In this document: positions 35,032 to 44,010 of the stretch, piece by piece
Layout: each line of letters opens with the position of its first letter
Numbering within the stretch: position 1 is the first letter of the stretch
Program-made: the position numbers and the translations under genes
Assembly: GCA_002329205.1 (NCBI GenBank)
Contig: DCTC01000001.1
Span: forward strand, 830,623-894,622
Origin: Candidatus Roizmanbacteria bacterium UBA1450
GTDB lineage: Bacteria > Patescibacteriota > Microgenomatia > UBA1406 > GWC2-37-13
Reading direction: 5' to 3'
Length of the DNA stretch: 64,000 nucleotides
Notes under the pieces: model-generated
The model's database searches: none
What the model saw: the letters and a program-made list of their open reading frames with translations, nothing else
What the model was told of the DNA's origin: nothing

Positions 35032-36645
35032 ATGAATTCAATTGAATATGAACAGAAAGAGTGTGCTAATATAAAAATAATTACTGTAAAAGAACTTATG
35101 GCTTTAAAAAAAATCAAAATTGTTGACGACATTCATACAGTTGACCCAAATGATACTCTTTCTCATCTACACGAGAATGCCCGATTGTCAGCAAGCTATA
35201 TCATCCTTCTTTCGATATCAACCATAATATGTACCCTTGGTCTTCTTCTGGATTCTCCGGCAACAGTAATCGGCGGTATGATTATCTCACCGCTTATGTG
35301 GCCTCTCATGAAGATATCTGCAGGAATTTCTCTAGCCAGACAGAAATATATTACGCAATCCGTATCCCTTTTATTGATCTCTATTGCCGTGAGTCTTATA
35401 AGTGCGTATATTATTACACTGATGTCTCCGCTCAAGGTTTTGAGTGCCGAGATTGTTTCCCGGACCCAGCCGACGCTGCTTGATATTTTGATTGCCTTTT
35501 CAGCCGGTACTGTCGCGGCACTTGCTATTGTTCAGAAAAAAATTTCTTCCAGTCTGGCAGGGGTCGCGATTGCTACATCACTTATGCCGCCGCTTTGTGT
35601 CGGTGGAATCGGGCTCGCACTTCTCAATCCGCAGGTAGCAAGCGGAGGGCTGCTGCTTTTTACGGCCAATGTCATTTCCATTATTTTTGTTGCGATTTTT
35701 GTATATCATCTGGTGGGGATTGAGAGTCATAGGTCACGTCAATTACAAACGAGAGCAATACTTTTTGTATCGTTTATGCTTATTATTACGGCCTTACCCT
35801 TGTCATTCTTTTTAAAAAGCTATTCTTTCGAAGCGATGTCTTATCAGAAAATACAAAAGGTTCTTCAATCTTCACTTCAGCAAATTGAACCTTCAATTTA
35901 TCTTGAAAATGTTAAAACACGTATGGAACGATCCGATTATGACGGATCAGAAATTATACGGGTAGATGCCGATGTCCTGGTACCGGAAGATACTTTAATA
36001 GGCTTTAATCAGAAAGAGTCAATTATTAAATCTCTTGAAAAAGCATTAGAAACAAATGTGATTTTAAATTTGAGAGTACAGAAATCAATCGCGTTGCAAA
36101 CAGAAACTGATATCCAATCAAAACAAATTAAAGATCAACTCACAGATACTCTACAGAAAGAAATTGCAGCGATGGATAAGTCATTCAGTATTGATACAGT
36201 ATCGGTATATCTCAATGACTCTGAGGTCTGGGCGGTGAATGCCGTGTTGAGGAGTGATCCTTCCGTCCGTTTTACAGAGAACCAGCGGAGGCAAATAGAG
36301 AAAAAAATGCAGTCACGGATATCTTCATCCGTAGAACTGGATTTGGAGATTATATCCCGGATCAGTCTGCAAGGACAAACAGATGTAGTTATTGACAATA
36401 TAAAAGCTGAAACACAAAGATATCTGACAAACAAATATCCTGACATTTCAATTATGGAGATCAGGGTAACCAATGAGAGAGACCTTCAGACCTATGACAT
36501 TGTGATGGTAACTACAATTCCCTCAGGAACTTCGATTTCAAGAAATGTGATAGATGATCTGAAGGTTCTTCTCGAAGTAAAATACGGCGGAACATATACC
36601 TTCACGCTTGATCAAATTGAAAAAACTGTTTTTCAGTACGAATAA
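35032..36645 (+). CDS. DUF389 membrane protein
   Basis: 537 aa. Six or so membrane helices (about 58-265) carry the DUF389 signature: LLLDSPATVIGGMIISPLMWPLM, FSAGTVAALAIVQK and ATSLMPPLCVGGIGLAL. The C-terminal ~270 residues are soluble and consist of repeated alpha/beta units (about 285-350, 365-430, 440-530) that look alike; their role is unknown. The family is implicated in transport by its topology only. It is divergent from the signalling cluster with 49 bp between starts. Confidence 0.9.
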   Translation: MNSIEYEQKECANIKIITVKELMALKKIKIVDDIHTVDPNDTLSHLHENARLSASYIILLSISTIICTLGLLLDSPATVIGGMIISPLMWPLMKISAGISLARQKYITQSVSLLLISIAVSLISAYIITLMSPLKVLSAEIVSRTQPTLLDILIAFSAGTVAALAIVQKKISSSLAGVAIATSLMPPLCVGGIGLALLNPQVASGGLLLFTANVISIIFVAIFVYHLVGIESHRSRQLQTRAILFVSFMLIITALPLSFFLKSYSFEAMSYQKIQKVLQSSLQQIEPSIYLENVKTRMERSDYDGSEIIRVDADVLVPEDTLIGFNQKESIIKSLEKALETNVILNLRVQKSIALQTETDIQSKQIKDQLTDTLQKEIAAMDKSFSIDTVSVYLNDSEVWAVNAVLRSDPSVRFTENQRRQIEKKMQSRISSSVELDLEIISRISLQGQTDVVIDNIKAETQRYLTNKYPDISIMEIRVTNERDLQTYDIVMVTTIPSGTSISRNVIDDLKVLLEVKYGGTYTFTLDQIEKTVFQYE

Positions 36646-36707
36646 CTTACTTCTCTTTGACCCATTCTTCACAATCTGTTGCAAGATCTCATGTAGGATT
36701 CTGACAT

Positions 36708-36938
36708 ATGCCATATCATCAAAACAGTGATCTCCCTGATAGCGTAAAGGACTCATTACCGGAACACGGCCAGGATATATATCGTGAAGCATTCAACTCA
36801 GCATGGAAACAGTATGACGAACCTGAAGAGCGAAAGGGTAATCGTTCGCGTGAAGAGACCGCGCATGCTGTAGCATGGTCTGCAGTTAAAAAAGTATATA
36901 AAAGAAGAGAAATTGGGAAATGGATAAAGAAAGAATAA
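36708..36938 (+). CDS. ChaB-family protein
   Basis: 76 aa. LPDSVKDSLPEHGQDIYREAFNSA and AHAVAWSAVKKVYKR match ChaB, a small helical protein once linked to the ChaA cation antiporter and often found in stress-response gene sets. Its biochemical role is not established. The stop lies 6 bp from the convergent phosphoribosyltransferase gene. Confidence 0.93.
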   Translation: MPYHQNSDLPDSVKDSLPEHGQDIYREAFNSAWKQYDEPEERKGNRSREETAHAVAWSAVKKVYKRREIGKWIKKE

Positions 36939-36944
36939 AGGAGG

Positions 36945-37625
36945 TTAGTTCGGGCTTTTATATGAATGTCTTGTTGAGGACAACCATCTGAGAACTTCAT
37001 TATCTGAAGTTTGCTCAAATTGGCTGTAATAATTTCCAACTGCCCTGAGATCATCTGGAATGATAAGACATATGATGTCATCGGTATATTTAGATAACTT
37101 TTTCAGGTTTTGACGGGCACATACCGGTGCCGCAAAAATAAGTCTGTGCGGTTGAAGTGATCGGATAGATTTCAGTCCAGCCAATGCGGTATACCCAGTT
37201 GCCAAACCGTCATCGACCAGAATTATTGTTTTGCCTTTCATTGAAGACAGTTTCTTGCCCCCGCGGTAGAGTTGTATACGCCTGGCCATTTCTTGTTTTT
37301 CCCTGTCAATGACTCTCTCGATTTCCTTTTCTGAAACTCCCCACCGCAAGAGGGCATCGTGATCAATTTCTCGGACATTACCTTCAGATATTGCTCCCAG
37401 TGCAAATTCAGGATTGAACGGAGCTGCTATTTTTCGAGAAATAATGACATCTAAAGGAATTTTCAGATGCTTTGCAATTTCATAACCCACTTCTACACCC
37501 CCTCTGGGTAATGCCAATAGATAGGGCTGTTTATGGATAAATCGTTTTAGTTTTTGAGCAAGCAGAGATCCTGCTTCCCGGCGGTCTTGAAAAGTTGTAA
37601 AGGATTCTTGTCCTGTAACAATCAT
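36945..37625 (-). CDS. Phosphoribosyltransferase-domain protein
   Basis: 226 aa. The PRPP-binding motif is IILVDDGLATGYTA, and LALPRGGVEVGYEIAKHL provides the pyrophosphate loop. The layout, with an insert rich in Glu/Lys (about 95-125), matches the uncharacterised PRTase family often fused to or found with dienelactone-hydrolase-like proteins rather than a purine or pyrimidine salvage enzyme. Substrate unknown. Confidence 0.9.
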   Translation of the reverse strand: MIVTGQESFTTFQDRREAGSLLAQKLKRFIHKQPYLLALPRGGVEVGYEIAKHLKIPLDVIISRKIAAPFNPEFALGAISEGNVREIDHDALLRWGVSEKEIERVIDREKQEMARRIQLYRGGKKLSSMKGKTIILVDDGLATGYTALAGLKSIRSLQPHRLIFAAPVCARQNLKKLSKYTDDIICLIIPDDLRAVGNYYSQFEQTSDNEVLRWLSSTRHSYKSPN

Positions 37626-37696
37626 AATTAATTAAATTGTAGTATTTCATAATTATTTCTCATGAGAATGTAATTGCCGTAATAGCTTTGTTAGAT

Positions 37697-37748
37697 ATGT
37701 GTAAGGTGTTTTTACACATATATTACACATTGCTTATTTTCCTATAAT
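37697..37748 (+). promoter_or_regulatory. Operator-like repeats and -10 box before a small gene
   Basis: ATGTGTAA (37697-37704) and TTACACAT (37712-37719) form a perfect 8-bp dyad with a 7-nt loop. TTACACAT recurs at 37723-37730 and would overlap the -35 region of a TATAAT box at 37743-37748. This is a plausible regulated promoter for the 49-aa gene at 37811. Confidence 0.5.
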
Positions 37749-37810
37749 AATAATTATTTATACTTGTGAGATTAAATTATTTGTAATGTATAGGTGAGGA
37801 GGTGGTATAT

Positions 37811-37960
37811 ATGAATTTTATCAACGATCAGAAAGAAGAATGGCAAGAGGAACTGAAATTCCTCAAAAGCAGAGTAGAGAACGTATCCAACGAAACAAAG
37901 ATGGCAATACAAAAAAGAATTGAGGAACTCGAGTCTCGATTGGAGCAAATCTCAGGGTAG
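37811..37960 (+). CDS. 49-aa coiled-coil protein
   Basis: ATG 37811 to TAG 37958-37960. The peptide is highly charged and almost wholly helical, with heptad-like hydrophobic positions in FLKSRVENVS and IEELESRLEQIS. A strong Shine-Dalgarno (GAGGAGGTGG, about 37797-37806) precedes it, rare in this window, and operator-like repeats lie upstream. No family is recognised. It is followed 4 bp later by the convergent dehydrogenase gene. Confidence 0.7.
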   Translation: MNFINDQKEEWQEELKFLKSRVENVSNETKMAIQKRIEELESRLEQISG

Positions 37961-37964
37961 AGAC

Positions 37965-38966
37965 TCAGGTAACCGTGTTGGTAGGATTTCCCTGGAGAAA
38001 TGATTTAATATTGTCAATTGTCGTATGCTCAATTCTTGAAAGTGCTTCTGTACTGTTAAAAGCATTATGCGGGGTGATTATCACTTTGGGATGTGTCATA
38101 AGGTAATGATCCATGATAAGTGTTTTCATGTCCGCTTCTTTCTGAAACTGCGGGGAAAGAATAGCTGCTTCTTCTGTCAGCTCTTTTTCTTCTTCCAACA
38201 CATCCAGTGCTACTCCTTCAAGTATCCCTTCGTTGAGACCTTTGATGAGCGCTTCGGTCTGGATGAGCCCACCTCGGGCAGTGTTTACGATATAACTTCC
38301 TTTTTTCATTCGTAAGATATTCTCCTGATTGATAAGATGTTTTGTTTCGGGGACAAGGGGAAGATGAAGTGTAATAATATCAGCTCTGGTAAGAAGTGTA
38401 TCGATATCTACATATTCAAATCCGTACCGTTGCTGCAAATCTGCATCTTGGGATCGGTTGTATACAACAATTTTCATACGAAGTCCGTGAGCAATACGAA
38501 GTACGTTGATTCCGATCTTTCCCAAACCGATAATACCGATTGTTTTTCCGAAAAGATCAGTTCCGCGGATTTGCGTATGATCGAAGTTGATCTGCTTTGC
38601 CTGATTCACTGATTCATATATTTTACGGGTCAGACCGAGAATGAGAGCAAACGTGTGCTCAGCTACTGTATTGCTTCCGTATTCAGGGACATTGCATACA
38701 GTGATATCGTGATTGTTACAATAGTCCAGATCAATATGATCATAACCGGTAGATCTTGTCGCGATACATTCAAGTTGGGGAAGTTGTTCTAATACCTGTT
38801 TTGAGAGGTCTGAATAAATAAACGAAGAGATAATTTGTGCATCTTTATATTTTGTCACATTTTCGACAGTCAATTTTTCTGATACGAGCTCAGCTTCGGG
38901 GAACGTCCCATCAATAATTTCACGTTCCCAGCCTTCGGTTTCAAAATAGACAATACGTTTATTCAT
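37965..38966 (-). CDS. D-2-hydroxyacid dehydrogenase (D-lactate dehydrogenase-like)
   Basis: 333 aa. NAD-binding GLGKIGINVLRIA, substrate Arg in NTARGGLIQTEAL, Glu in LDVLEEEKEL and catalytic His in ITPHNAFNS are all present; ATRSTGYDHIDL is typical of the LdhA/VanH branch. It could reduce pyruvate to D-lactate, a fermentative end-product. A minus-strand TATCAT lies 8 nt before the ATG. Confidence 0.93.
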   Translation of the reverse strand: MNKRIVYFETEGWEREIIDGTFPEAELVSEKLTVENVTKYKDAQIISSFIYSDLSKQVLEQLPQLECIATRSTGYDHIDLDYCNNHDITVCNVPEYGSNTVAEHTFALILGLTRKIYESVNQAKQINFDHTQIRGTDLFGKTIGIIGLGKIGINVLRIAHGLRMKIVVYNRSQDADLQQRYGFEYVDIDTLLTRADIITLHLPLVPETKHLINQENILRMKKGSYIVNTARGGLIQTEALIKGLNEGILEGVALDVLEEEKELTEEAAILSPQFQKEADMKTLIMDHYLMTHPKVIITPHNAFNSTEALSRIEHTTIDNIKSFLQGNPTNTVT

Positions 38967-38996
38967 ATATTCATATGATACAATAGTTACTTCAAG

Positions 38997-39662
38997 ATGC
39001 TAGCTCAATTGGCAAAGAAAAGCTATCTGGGGCTCATTTTTAGTTTTCTTTGCATCACACAACCAGCGTTCGGATCTGAGCTTGTTACCATTCCTCGAAG
39101 TCAGCCACAGTCTTATTGTTCTTCCGTGCACAACAATGAGTACTGTTCGGTTTCTCACAAGGGAACAGCCTGTGTTAAAGGTATCTCTGTCCGTGTTCCG
39201 ACACCTACACCAACTTTCACTCCATCCCCTACATTTACACCTTCTCCGACTCCGCAATCGCAAGAACCTGAAAATCTGGAAATTGAATTAAACAATAGCG
39301 AAAAGCCGACATCGTTGAGTGCTGACTTCATTTTTGAGATGATAAATTCTCACCGTACTCAATTGGGTTTGCCGGCTTATCAGAAAGATGAACAGCTTTG
39401 TTCGCTCGCCCGGGAACGCGGGCCGGAATTGTATGATGAGATCTTTGTTACAGGCAATATTCACGGTGGTTTTAATGCCAGGAACCTTCCCTACTGGATT
39501 ACCGAAAATATGAAGTACGGCGAAAGCGAATCTGATGTATTTAACTGGTGGTTGAGTTCAGGGATCCACAGAAAAGCGATTGAGGGAAATTTTACTTATA
39601 GCTGCGGTGAATGTTATGGTAAAAGCTGTGTACAGCTTTTTACGAGCTATGCTCCGAAATAA
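38997..39662 (+). CDS. Secreted CAP/SCP-domain protein
   Basis: 221 aa. A signal peptide (about residues 1-27, cleaved near AFGSE) leads into a Cys-containing stretch, a Thr/Pro/Ser-rich linker (TPTPTFTPSPTFTPSPTP), and a CAP domain (about 110-220): MINSHRTQLGLPAYQ, ENMKYGESESDVFNWWLSS and a terminal CVQLFTSYAPK. Bacterial CAP proteins are extracellular, with varied roles. The Pro/Thr linker looks like a wall or surface spacer. Confidence 0.85.
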   Translation: MLAQLAKKSYLGLIFSFLCITQPAFGSELVTIPRSQPQSYCSSVHNNEYCSVSHKGTACVKGISVRVPTPTPTFTPSPTFTPSPTPQSQEPENLEIELNNSEKPTSLSADFIFEMINSHRTQLGLPAYQKDEQLCSLARERGPELYDEIFVTGNIHGGFNARNLPYWITENMKYGESESDVFNWWLSSGIHRKAIEGNFTYSCGECYGKSCVQLFTSYAPK

Positions 39663-39765
39663 CAGGAACAACGTATTGTTCAAATTATCTTCCTTGACTT
39701 ATGTAACAATTATTCTTTATAGTTAATATTCGACAGTAAATAATTATTATTTTTACGTTTTTACT

Positions 39766-40248
39766 ATGGAAGAAACTACGACTACCAATGATGAGCAATT
39801 AGAAAGTAATGAAGAGCTGGAACATGAAATTGAGGCATCTACCAATATAGATTCTGACAACAAAGTTGAGCGCATTATGAGTCTGGAAAATATGATTAAC
39901 GGCTATCTGATGGATCTTGATAAATTACAAAAAGATTTAAAGGAACAATCCGCAATGCTCAAGGATGTTTTCGAGAATGACGCTGAATATGCTGCTGCGA
40001 GTGAAAAAGCCCGTGAAGTGCAAAAAATGAAAAAAGAAATCAAAGACAAACTGACTCAGGATCCGTCTGTTGCACTTCTGGATGCAAAAGTCAATGACCT
40101 CAAAACCGAAGTTAAAGATGTACGTCAAGCCCTTTCCGATTATCTTCATCAATATTATCAAGAAAGCGGATTAACCCAAATCACGGGTTCAGACGGTGAA
40201 GTACGTGAGATCGTGACAACGGTCAAGCTGGTAAAAAAGAGAGAATGA
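39766..40248 (+). CDS. Coiled-coil protein of unknown function
   Basis: 160 aa, very charged. An acidic N-terminus rich in Thr/Glu/Asp (about 1-40) is followed by a predicted coiled coil over about 45-140 (MLKDVFEND, VQKMKKEIKDKL, KVNDLKTEVKDV) and a short C-terminal strand region (REIVTTVKLVKKRE). It is cytoplasmic and has no recognised domain. It is a convergent neighbour of the membrane gene at 40250. Confidence 0.7.
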   Translation: MEETTTTNDEQLESNEELEHEIEASTNIDSDNKVERIMSLENMINGYLMDLDKLQKDLKEQSAMLKDVFENDAEYAAASEKAREVQKMKKEIKDKLTQDPSVALLDAKVNDLKTEVKDVRQALSDYLHQYYQESGLTQITGSDGEVREIVTTVKLVKKRE

Positions 40249-40249
40249 T

Positions 40250-40573
40250 TTACCGTTTGCCAAATCCTTGAAATACGTAAGCGATTACTCCGATAATGAG
40301 AGCGAGTACTAGTATGTTTGAAAAGCCGGAGATGGCAATAATTCCAAAAAAAGCAAGAATCCATAAAATCAGTACGATACTTGCCAGTCCCCGAAACGGC
40401 CACGGGAGCATACCGATCACCCAAAGAATAAGTGCAAATACAAGCAGGTCATAAAGAGAGATTGATCTACCGAAAGCAATAAATAAAGTTGTGTCTTGGA
40501 GTGTCAGAAAAGGGAGCTGGATATACCCCAGTATAAAAAGAATTACCAGGAATATAAGCAATAAAGTAACCAT
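40250..40573 (-). CDS. Small four-helix membrane protein
   Basis: 107 aa with about four membrane helices over nearly the whole length (VTLLLIFLVILFILGYI, YDLLVFALILWVIGML, LASIVLILWILAFFGII, ILVLALIIGVIAYVF). No family is recognised with confidence. TATAAT on the minus strand lies 7 nt before ATG 40573. The frame remains open upstream to 41047, but that part overlaps the holin-family gene on the other strand and is composition noise. Confidence 0.7.
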   Translation of the reverse strand: MVTLLLIFLVILFILGYIQLPFLTLQDTTLFIAFGRSISLYDLLVFALILWVIGMLPWPFRGLASIVLILWILAFFGIIAISGFSNILVLALIIGVIAYVFQGFGKR

Positions 40574-40676
40574 ATGTACCATTATAGCGAAGTCAGCTGT
40601 CAAGTAAAGATTTCTTACTATTCTCTTACGAATATATTTTCTTGACGGGCTATATTTCATTTGATACCATATTTTT

Positions 40677-41012
40677 ATGGGTTTTATAGTTAAACTTCTG
40701 ATCAATGCACTGGCTGTTGCCATTACAGCATATGTTTTGCCGAATGTCGAAATAAACAGCTTCCTGACGGCAATTATTGTCGCACTTGTACTTGCTGTCA
40801 TCAATATGTTTATTAAACCTATCGTCGCTATTTTGACCCTTCCTATCAATATTCTGACACTCGGATTACTGTCTTTTATCATTAATGGCCTTTTTATCCT
40901 TATTGCCAGCAACCTTGTGGATGGCTTTACTGTTGGAGGTTTTCTATGGGCTGTCATCTTCAGTATAGTTCTTTCTATCGTTTCATCGATTCTTGGTATA
41001 TTTGCCAAGTAA
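40677..41012 (+). CDS. Phage-holin family IV (four-helix) membrane protein
   Basis: 111 aa, four helices. VKLLINALAVAITAYVLP, AIIVALVLAVINMFIKPI and LPINILTLGLLSFIINGL are characteristic of the mycobacterial/phage 4_TMS holin superfamily IV proteins, which are common chromosomal genes in bacteria. No lysis cassette or phage gene is nearby, so the holin label is only a family name. Confidence 0.9.
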   Translation: MGFIVKLLINALAVAITAYVLPNVEINSFLTAIIVALVLAVINMFIKPIVAILTLPINILTLGLLSFIINGLFILIASNLVDGFTVGGFLWAVIFSIVLSIVSSILGIFAK

Positions 41013-41091
41013 GGAGACTTGCACTCTGAATTTATTTTCATTATCATGTACCACGCATGAATGCGTATTTTGTTAGCAGATATTATCTCCT

Positions 41092-42339
41092 ATGCACGAC
41101 TCAATTATTTGTCCGAACTGCAAACAGCCGATTCCTCTTACTGATGCTATCACGCATCAAGTAAATGAGCAGCATAGAAACGAATTGCTTGCATTGCAAA
41201 AAAAAGCTGAGGAAGAAAAACAAAAGCTGATCTCTCTCTCAAGAAAACGGATACAGGAAGAAAAGGAAAAAAGTCGGGAAGAAGCGGTTACCGAGCTCAA
41301 GGAAAAATTAAAAGAAGAAATGTCTCTTGAGCTTAAGAATATTCAAAATGAATCCAAAGAACGAAAAGAACAAAATGAGAAACTACAGGAACAGCTTCTT
41401 GAGATGAATAAAATGATCCGTCGCCTCCAGGATGAAAACAGAGAAAAAGAACTTGAGATGCAAAAAAAGTTTAATGAGGAGCAGGATAAATTACGGAAAG
41501 AAGAACAAAAAAGAATCGAAGAACAGTTCAAGCTCAGAATGCTCGAGCAAGAGAAAAAACTAACAGATGCAATAAAAGCAAATGAGGACCTGAGGCGAAA
41601 ATTGGAACAGGGGTCACAGCAAATGCAGGGAGAAGTGCTGGAGCTTGCTATCGAGGAATTGTTGCAAAAAGAATTCCCATTTGATGAAATTCGGGAAGTG
41701 CCCAAGGGTGTAAACGGAGCCGATATCATACAGGTCGTTCGAAATCGCGGCGGTAAGGTATGTGGTACTATCATCTGGGAAACAAAACGAACAAAAAATT
41801 GGAGTAATCAGTGGATCCCCAAGCTAAAAAGCGACCAGCGTCAAGTAAAAGCAGAGATAGCGGTGTTGGTATCCGAAGTTGTTCCTGACGGAATAGACCA
41901 TTTTGGTCTCAATGACGGAGTCTGGGTATGTCGGTTTGAGTTTATAACGGGAATTGCATATGCTCTTCGCGCGCAAATATTGGAAATTGCCTCAGTTAAA
42001 TCCTCACAAAAAGGTCAGGAAGGGAAAATGGAAATCCTCTATGAATATGTAACAAGCGTAGAATTCAAGCATAGGGTTGAAGCTATTTTGGAATCGTTTA
42101 CCAATATGCAGGAAGAGATTGAAAAGGAGAGACGATGGTTTGCCCTCAAGTGGGCGCGGGAAGAGAAAAATCTTCGCAAGGTATTTGATTCGACACTTGG
42201 TATGCAAGGTGACCTTCAGAGTATCGTTGGGAAATCACTACCTGAACTTGATGCGGTAGAATCATTACCGAATGGCGAGCCTGAAGATACTACAGACAAG
42301 GAGAAACCTCATACATTATTCGATACCGAAGAAGTATAA
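41092..42339 (+). CDS. DUF2130 coiled-coil protein
   Basis: 415 aa. An N-terminal zinc-ribbon-like pair (IICPNCKQPIPLTDA), a coiled coil over about 30-180, then the DUF2130 globular domain (about 185-370; GEVLELAIEELLQKEFPFDEI, IIWETKRTKNWSNQWIPKL). The WETK motif and the acidic residues before it recall a PD-(D/E)XK-like nuclease fold, as suggested for the family; this remains inference. The downstream gene's promoter lies inside its last codons. Confidence 0.9.
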   Translation: MHDSIICPNCKQPIPLTDAITHQVNEQHRNELLALQKKAEEEKQKLISLSRKRIQEEKEKSREEAVTELKEKLKEEMSLELKNIQNESKERKEQNEKLQEQLLEMNKMIRRLQDENREKELEMQKKFNEEQDKLRKEEQKRIEEQFKLRMLEQEKKLTDAIKANEDLRRKLEQGSQQMQGEVLELAIEELLQKEFPFDEIREVPKGVNGADIIQVVRNRGGKVCGTIIWETKRTKNWSNQWIPKLKSDQRQVKAEIAVLVSEVVPDGIDHFGLNDGVWVCRFEFITGIAYALRAQILEIASVKSSQKGQEGKMEILYEYVTSVEFKHRVEAILESFTNMQEEIEKERRWFALKWAREEKNLRKVFDSTLGMQGDLQSIVGKSLPELDAVESLPNGEPEDTTDKEKPHTLFDTEEV

Positions 42340-42346
42340 TAAAATC

Positions 42347-42979
42347 ATGCATCCTGTCGGAAAATTTATCATAACTCTTCCTATTGCGATCCTTCTCATT
42401 GCACTTCTTCTAAATTCCTCAACCATTGCCCAAAAGGCCAATTTAGATGTAGATGGCGTTTATCGGTTGCCAACATCCAATACGGATGAATCTAGCCCTT
42501 CTGATAATCCATTTACACAGTTTTTTTCAGGCAATCAAGGATCATCATCAATAAATTTGGAAGGACCGCTTGTATGCAGTTATAAAGATGAGATATCAGA
42601 TATTTCAGTAAAAATATTCCAAAAGAATATCTATGCAGAAATCAAACAGGAAGATCAAATAACAAAAGTAATGATGGTGAACGGGGACGTATATAAGTGG
42701 CAGCATGGGGAGTATACCGGTGAGAAAATTGTAGGCGTTGGACAGTATGTCTCTCTTCTTGAAAGTTTTTCAGCATTTATTTCCCCTGATATGATTTTTT
42801 CACTGCTGCCTCAGGCACAGGAATCACAGACTCTCACATCCGACCAGGTTCAGAATCTGAAAGACTCGTGTAAGCCCGGCACTATTGATTCACAGATTTT
42901 TTCTGTACCGAAAGCTATAAAATTTACTGAAGTAGATGTGAGTGAATTGCAGAAAATCGAGAAAATTGAAATCGAATAA
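42347..42979 (+). CDS. Secreted or membrane-anchored hypothetical protein
   Basis: 210 aa. A hydrophobic N-terminus (residues 5-28, ending near STIAQKA) is a signal peptide or anchor. The mature part has a low-complexity Ser/Asn/Gly segment and later beta-rich stretches (ISVKIFQKNIYAEIK, KVMMVNGDVYKWQ). Two Cys (LVCSYKD, DSCKPG) may pair. No family is recognised. TATAAT (42335-42340) overlaps the DUF2130 stop codon and lies 6 nt before the ATG. Confidence 0.7.
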   Translation: MHPVGKFIITLPIAILLIALLLNSSTIAQKANLDVDGVYRLPTSNTDESSPSDNPFTQFFSGNQGSSSINLEGPLVCSYKDEISDISVKIFQKNIYAEIKQEDQITKVMMVNGDVYKWQHGEYTGEKIVGVGQYVSLLESFSAFISPDMIFSLLPQAQESQTLTSDQVQNLKDSCKPGTIDSQIFSVPKAIKFTEVDVSELQKIEKIEIE

Positions 42980-42995
42980 AAAGCCAAAAAAAAAC

Positions 42996-43116
42996 TGGCT
43001 ACGACCTACTTTCCCCGTACTTCGATTTGAAGTGAGTATCATCGGCGCTAACCCGTTTCAAGACTCTGTTCGGGATGGGAAGAGTTGGTTCCAGGTCGCT
43101 CAAGTAACCAGAGCCA
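42996..43116 (-). rRNA. rrf: 5S ribosomal RNA
   Basis: The minus strand contains the conserved 5S core CCCATCCCGAACAGAG followed by GTTAGCGCCGATGATAC and ends GGGGAAAGTAGGTCG. Its terminal helix pairs TGGCT (43116-43112) with AGCCA (43000-42996). The length is 121 nt. A run of T's follows as terminator. No 16S or 23S gene is near. Confidence 0.93.
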
Positions 43117-43118
43117 CT

Positions 43119-43147
43119 ATTATAGCGTAAGAATTTTTCAGATGCAA
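43119..43147 (-). promoter_or_regulatory. Promoter of the 5S rRNA gene
   Basis: On the minus strand TTGCAT (43147-43142), a 17-bp spacer and TATAAT (43124-43119) end just before the 5S start, so the gene has its own transcription unit. Confidence 0.85.
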
Positions 43148-43188
43148 GGGGGAATGACGATATTTATTTTTTGCTATAATTGAATGTA

Positions 43189-43749
43189 ATGCCACCGCAA
43201 CTATCCCCGTCACACAACTTATCTCATACATTTCTTGTTCGACCGGATATTCAATTTACCACACAGCATGAAAATGAAGAAGTGGTATTGGTTGTACGCA
43301 GACATCTATTGACTCAAATCCCATGGATAGTAAATGCGACCATTTTTATCGTTCTTGTTATCCTGGCTAATCTCCTGTTGCCGGGAGTATTGGATGCAAA
43401 TCATATTATTGTGTTCAATCTTTTTGCTGCCTTTTTGATCTTTAATTATATATGGGTCAATTTTTTGCTATGGTACTTTACTGTCGGTATGGTTACGACT
43501 GAACGGATAATAGACCTTGATTTTTTCAATATTTTATATAAAGAATTCTCTGCAACGACAATCATTCAGGTAAGCGATATTACAACCAGGATAGGCGGTT
43601 TTTTCGGTTCATTATTTCATTTTGGCGATGTATTGGTGAAGACGGAAGGCTTTCAGCAGAATATTGAATTTGACGAGGTCCCCGAACCGTCTCAGGTTGT
43701 GGAGATTATCAATGCATTAATGCCGAAGGATGTAGGATTGCCAAGCTGA
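43189..43749 (+). CDS. Membrane protein with bacterial PH-like domain
   Basis: 186 aa. After a soluble N-terminus with ENEEVVLVVRRHLLTQIPW, two membrane helices (about 48-68 and 78-100) are followed by a beta-rich tail (TVGMVTTERIIDLDFFNILYKEF, IIQVSDITTRIGGFFGSLF) resembling YdbT/bPH2-type domains. The function is unknown. TATAAT (43175-43180) lies 8 nt before the ATG. It heads a run of plus-strand genes reaching the mevalonate block. Confidence 0.75.
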   Translation: MPPQLSPSHNLSHTFLVRPDIQFTTQHENEEVVLVVRRHLLTQIPWIVNATIFIVLVILANLLLPGVLDANHIIVFNLFAAFLIFNYIWVNFLLWYFTVGMVTTERIIDLDFFNILYKEFSATTIIQVSDITTRIGGFFGSLFHFGDVLVKTEGFQQNIEFDEVPEPSQVVEIINALMPKDVGLPS

Positions 43750-43764
43750 AAGGAGTAATAGTAT

Positions 43765-44007
43765 ATGGATTATTTAATAAATTTATTGACCAACCCCACA
43801 GGAGAAGATTTTTTTCTTTTGTTCTTTAAAGCATTCGCAGTACTATTTTCTGTTTCATATTTGGTGTATGCTATAGTCATAACAAGACAAACACAGCTGA
43901 TGAATGAAACATTTACCACAAGAAATGCCGGATTACTATTTGCAGTATCTTTTTTCCAAATTATTTTCGGCATTATATTGATTTCCGTATCACTATTTTT
44001 GATTTGA
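43765..44007 (+). CDS. Small two-helix membrane protein
   Basis: 80 aa with two helices (about 17-40 and 55-78) joined by a short polar loop (ITRQTQLMNETFTTRNA). A ribosome site (AAAGGAG) precedes the ATG. Small proteins of this type recur in CPR genomes, but I cannot name a family. It sits in a tight operon between the PH-like gene and the PP2C-like gene. Confidence 0.75.
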   Translation: MDYLINLLTNPTGEDFFLLFFKAFAVLFSVSYLVYAIVITRQTQLMNETFTTRNAGLLFAVSFFQIIFGIILISVSLFLI

Positions 44008-44010
44008 TTT

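Noticed and set aside
40677..41012. Prophage remnant at the holin-family gene
   Set aside because: There are no phage structural, lysis or integrase genes nearby, and this family is common on bacterial chromosomes.
40574..41047. N-terminal extension of the membrane gene ending at 40250
   Set aside because: The extra ~158 residues are the antisense of the holin-family gene, and a TATAAT box lies 7 nt before the internal ATG at 40573.
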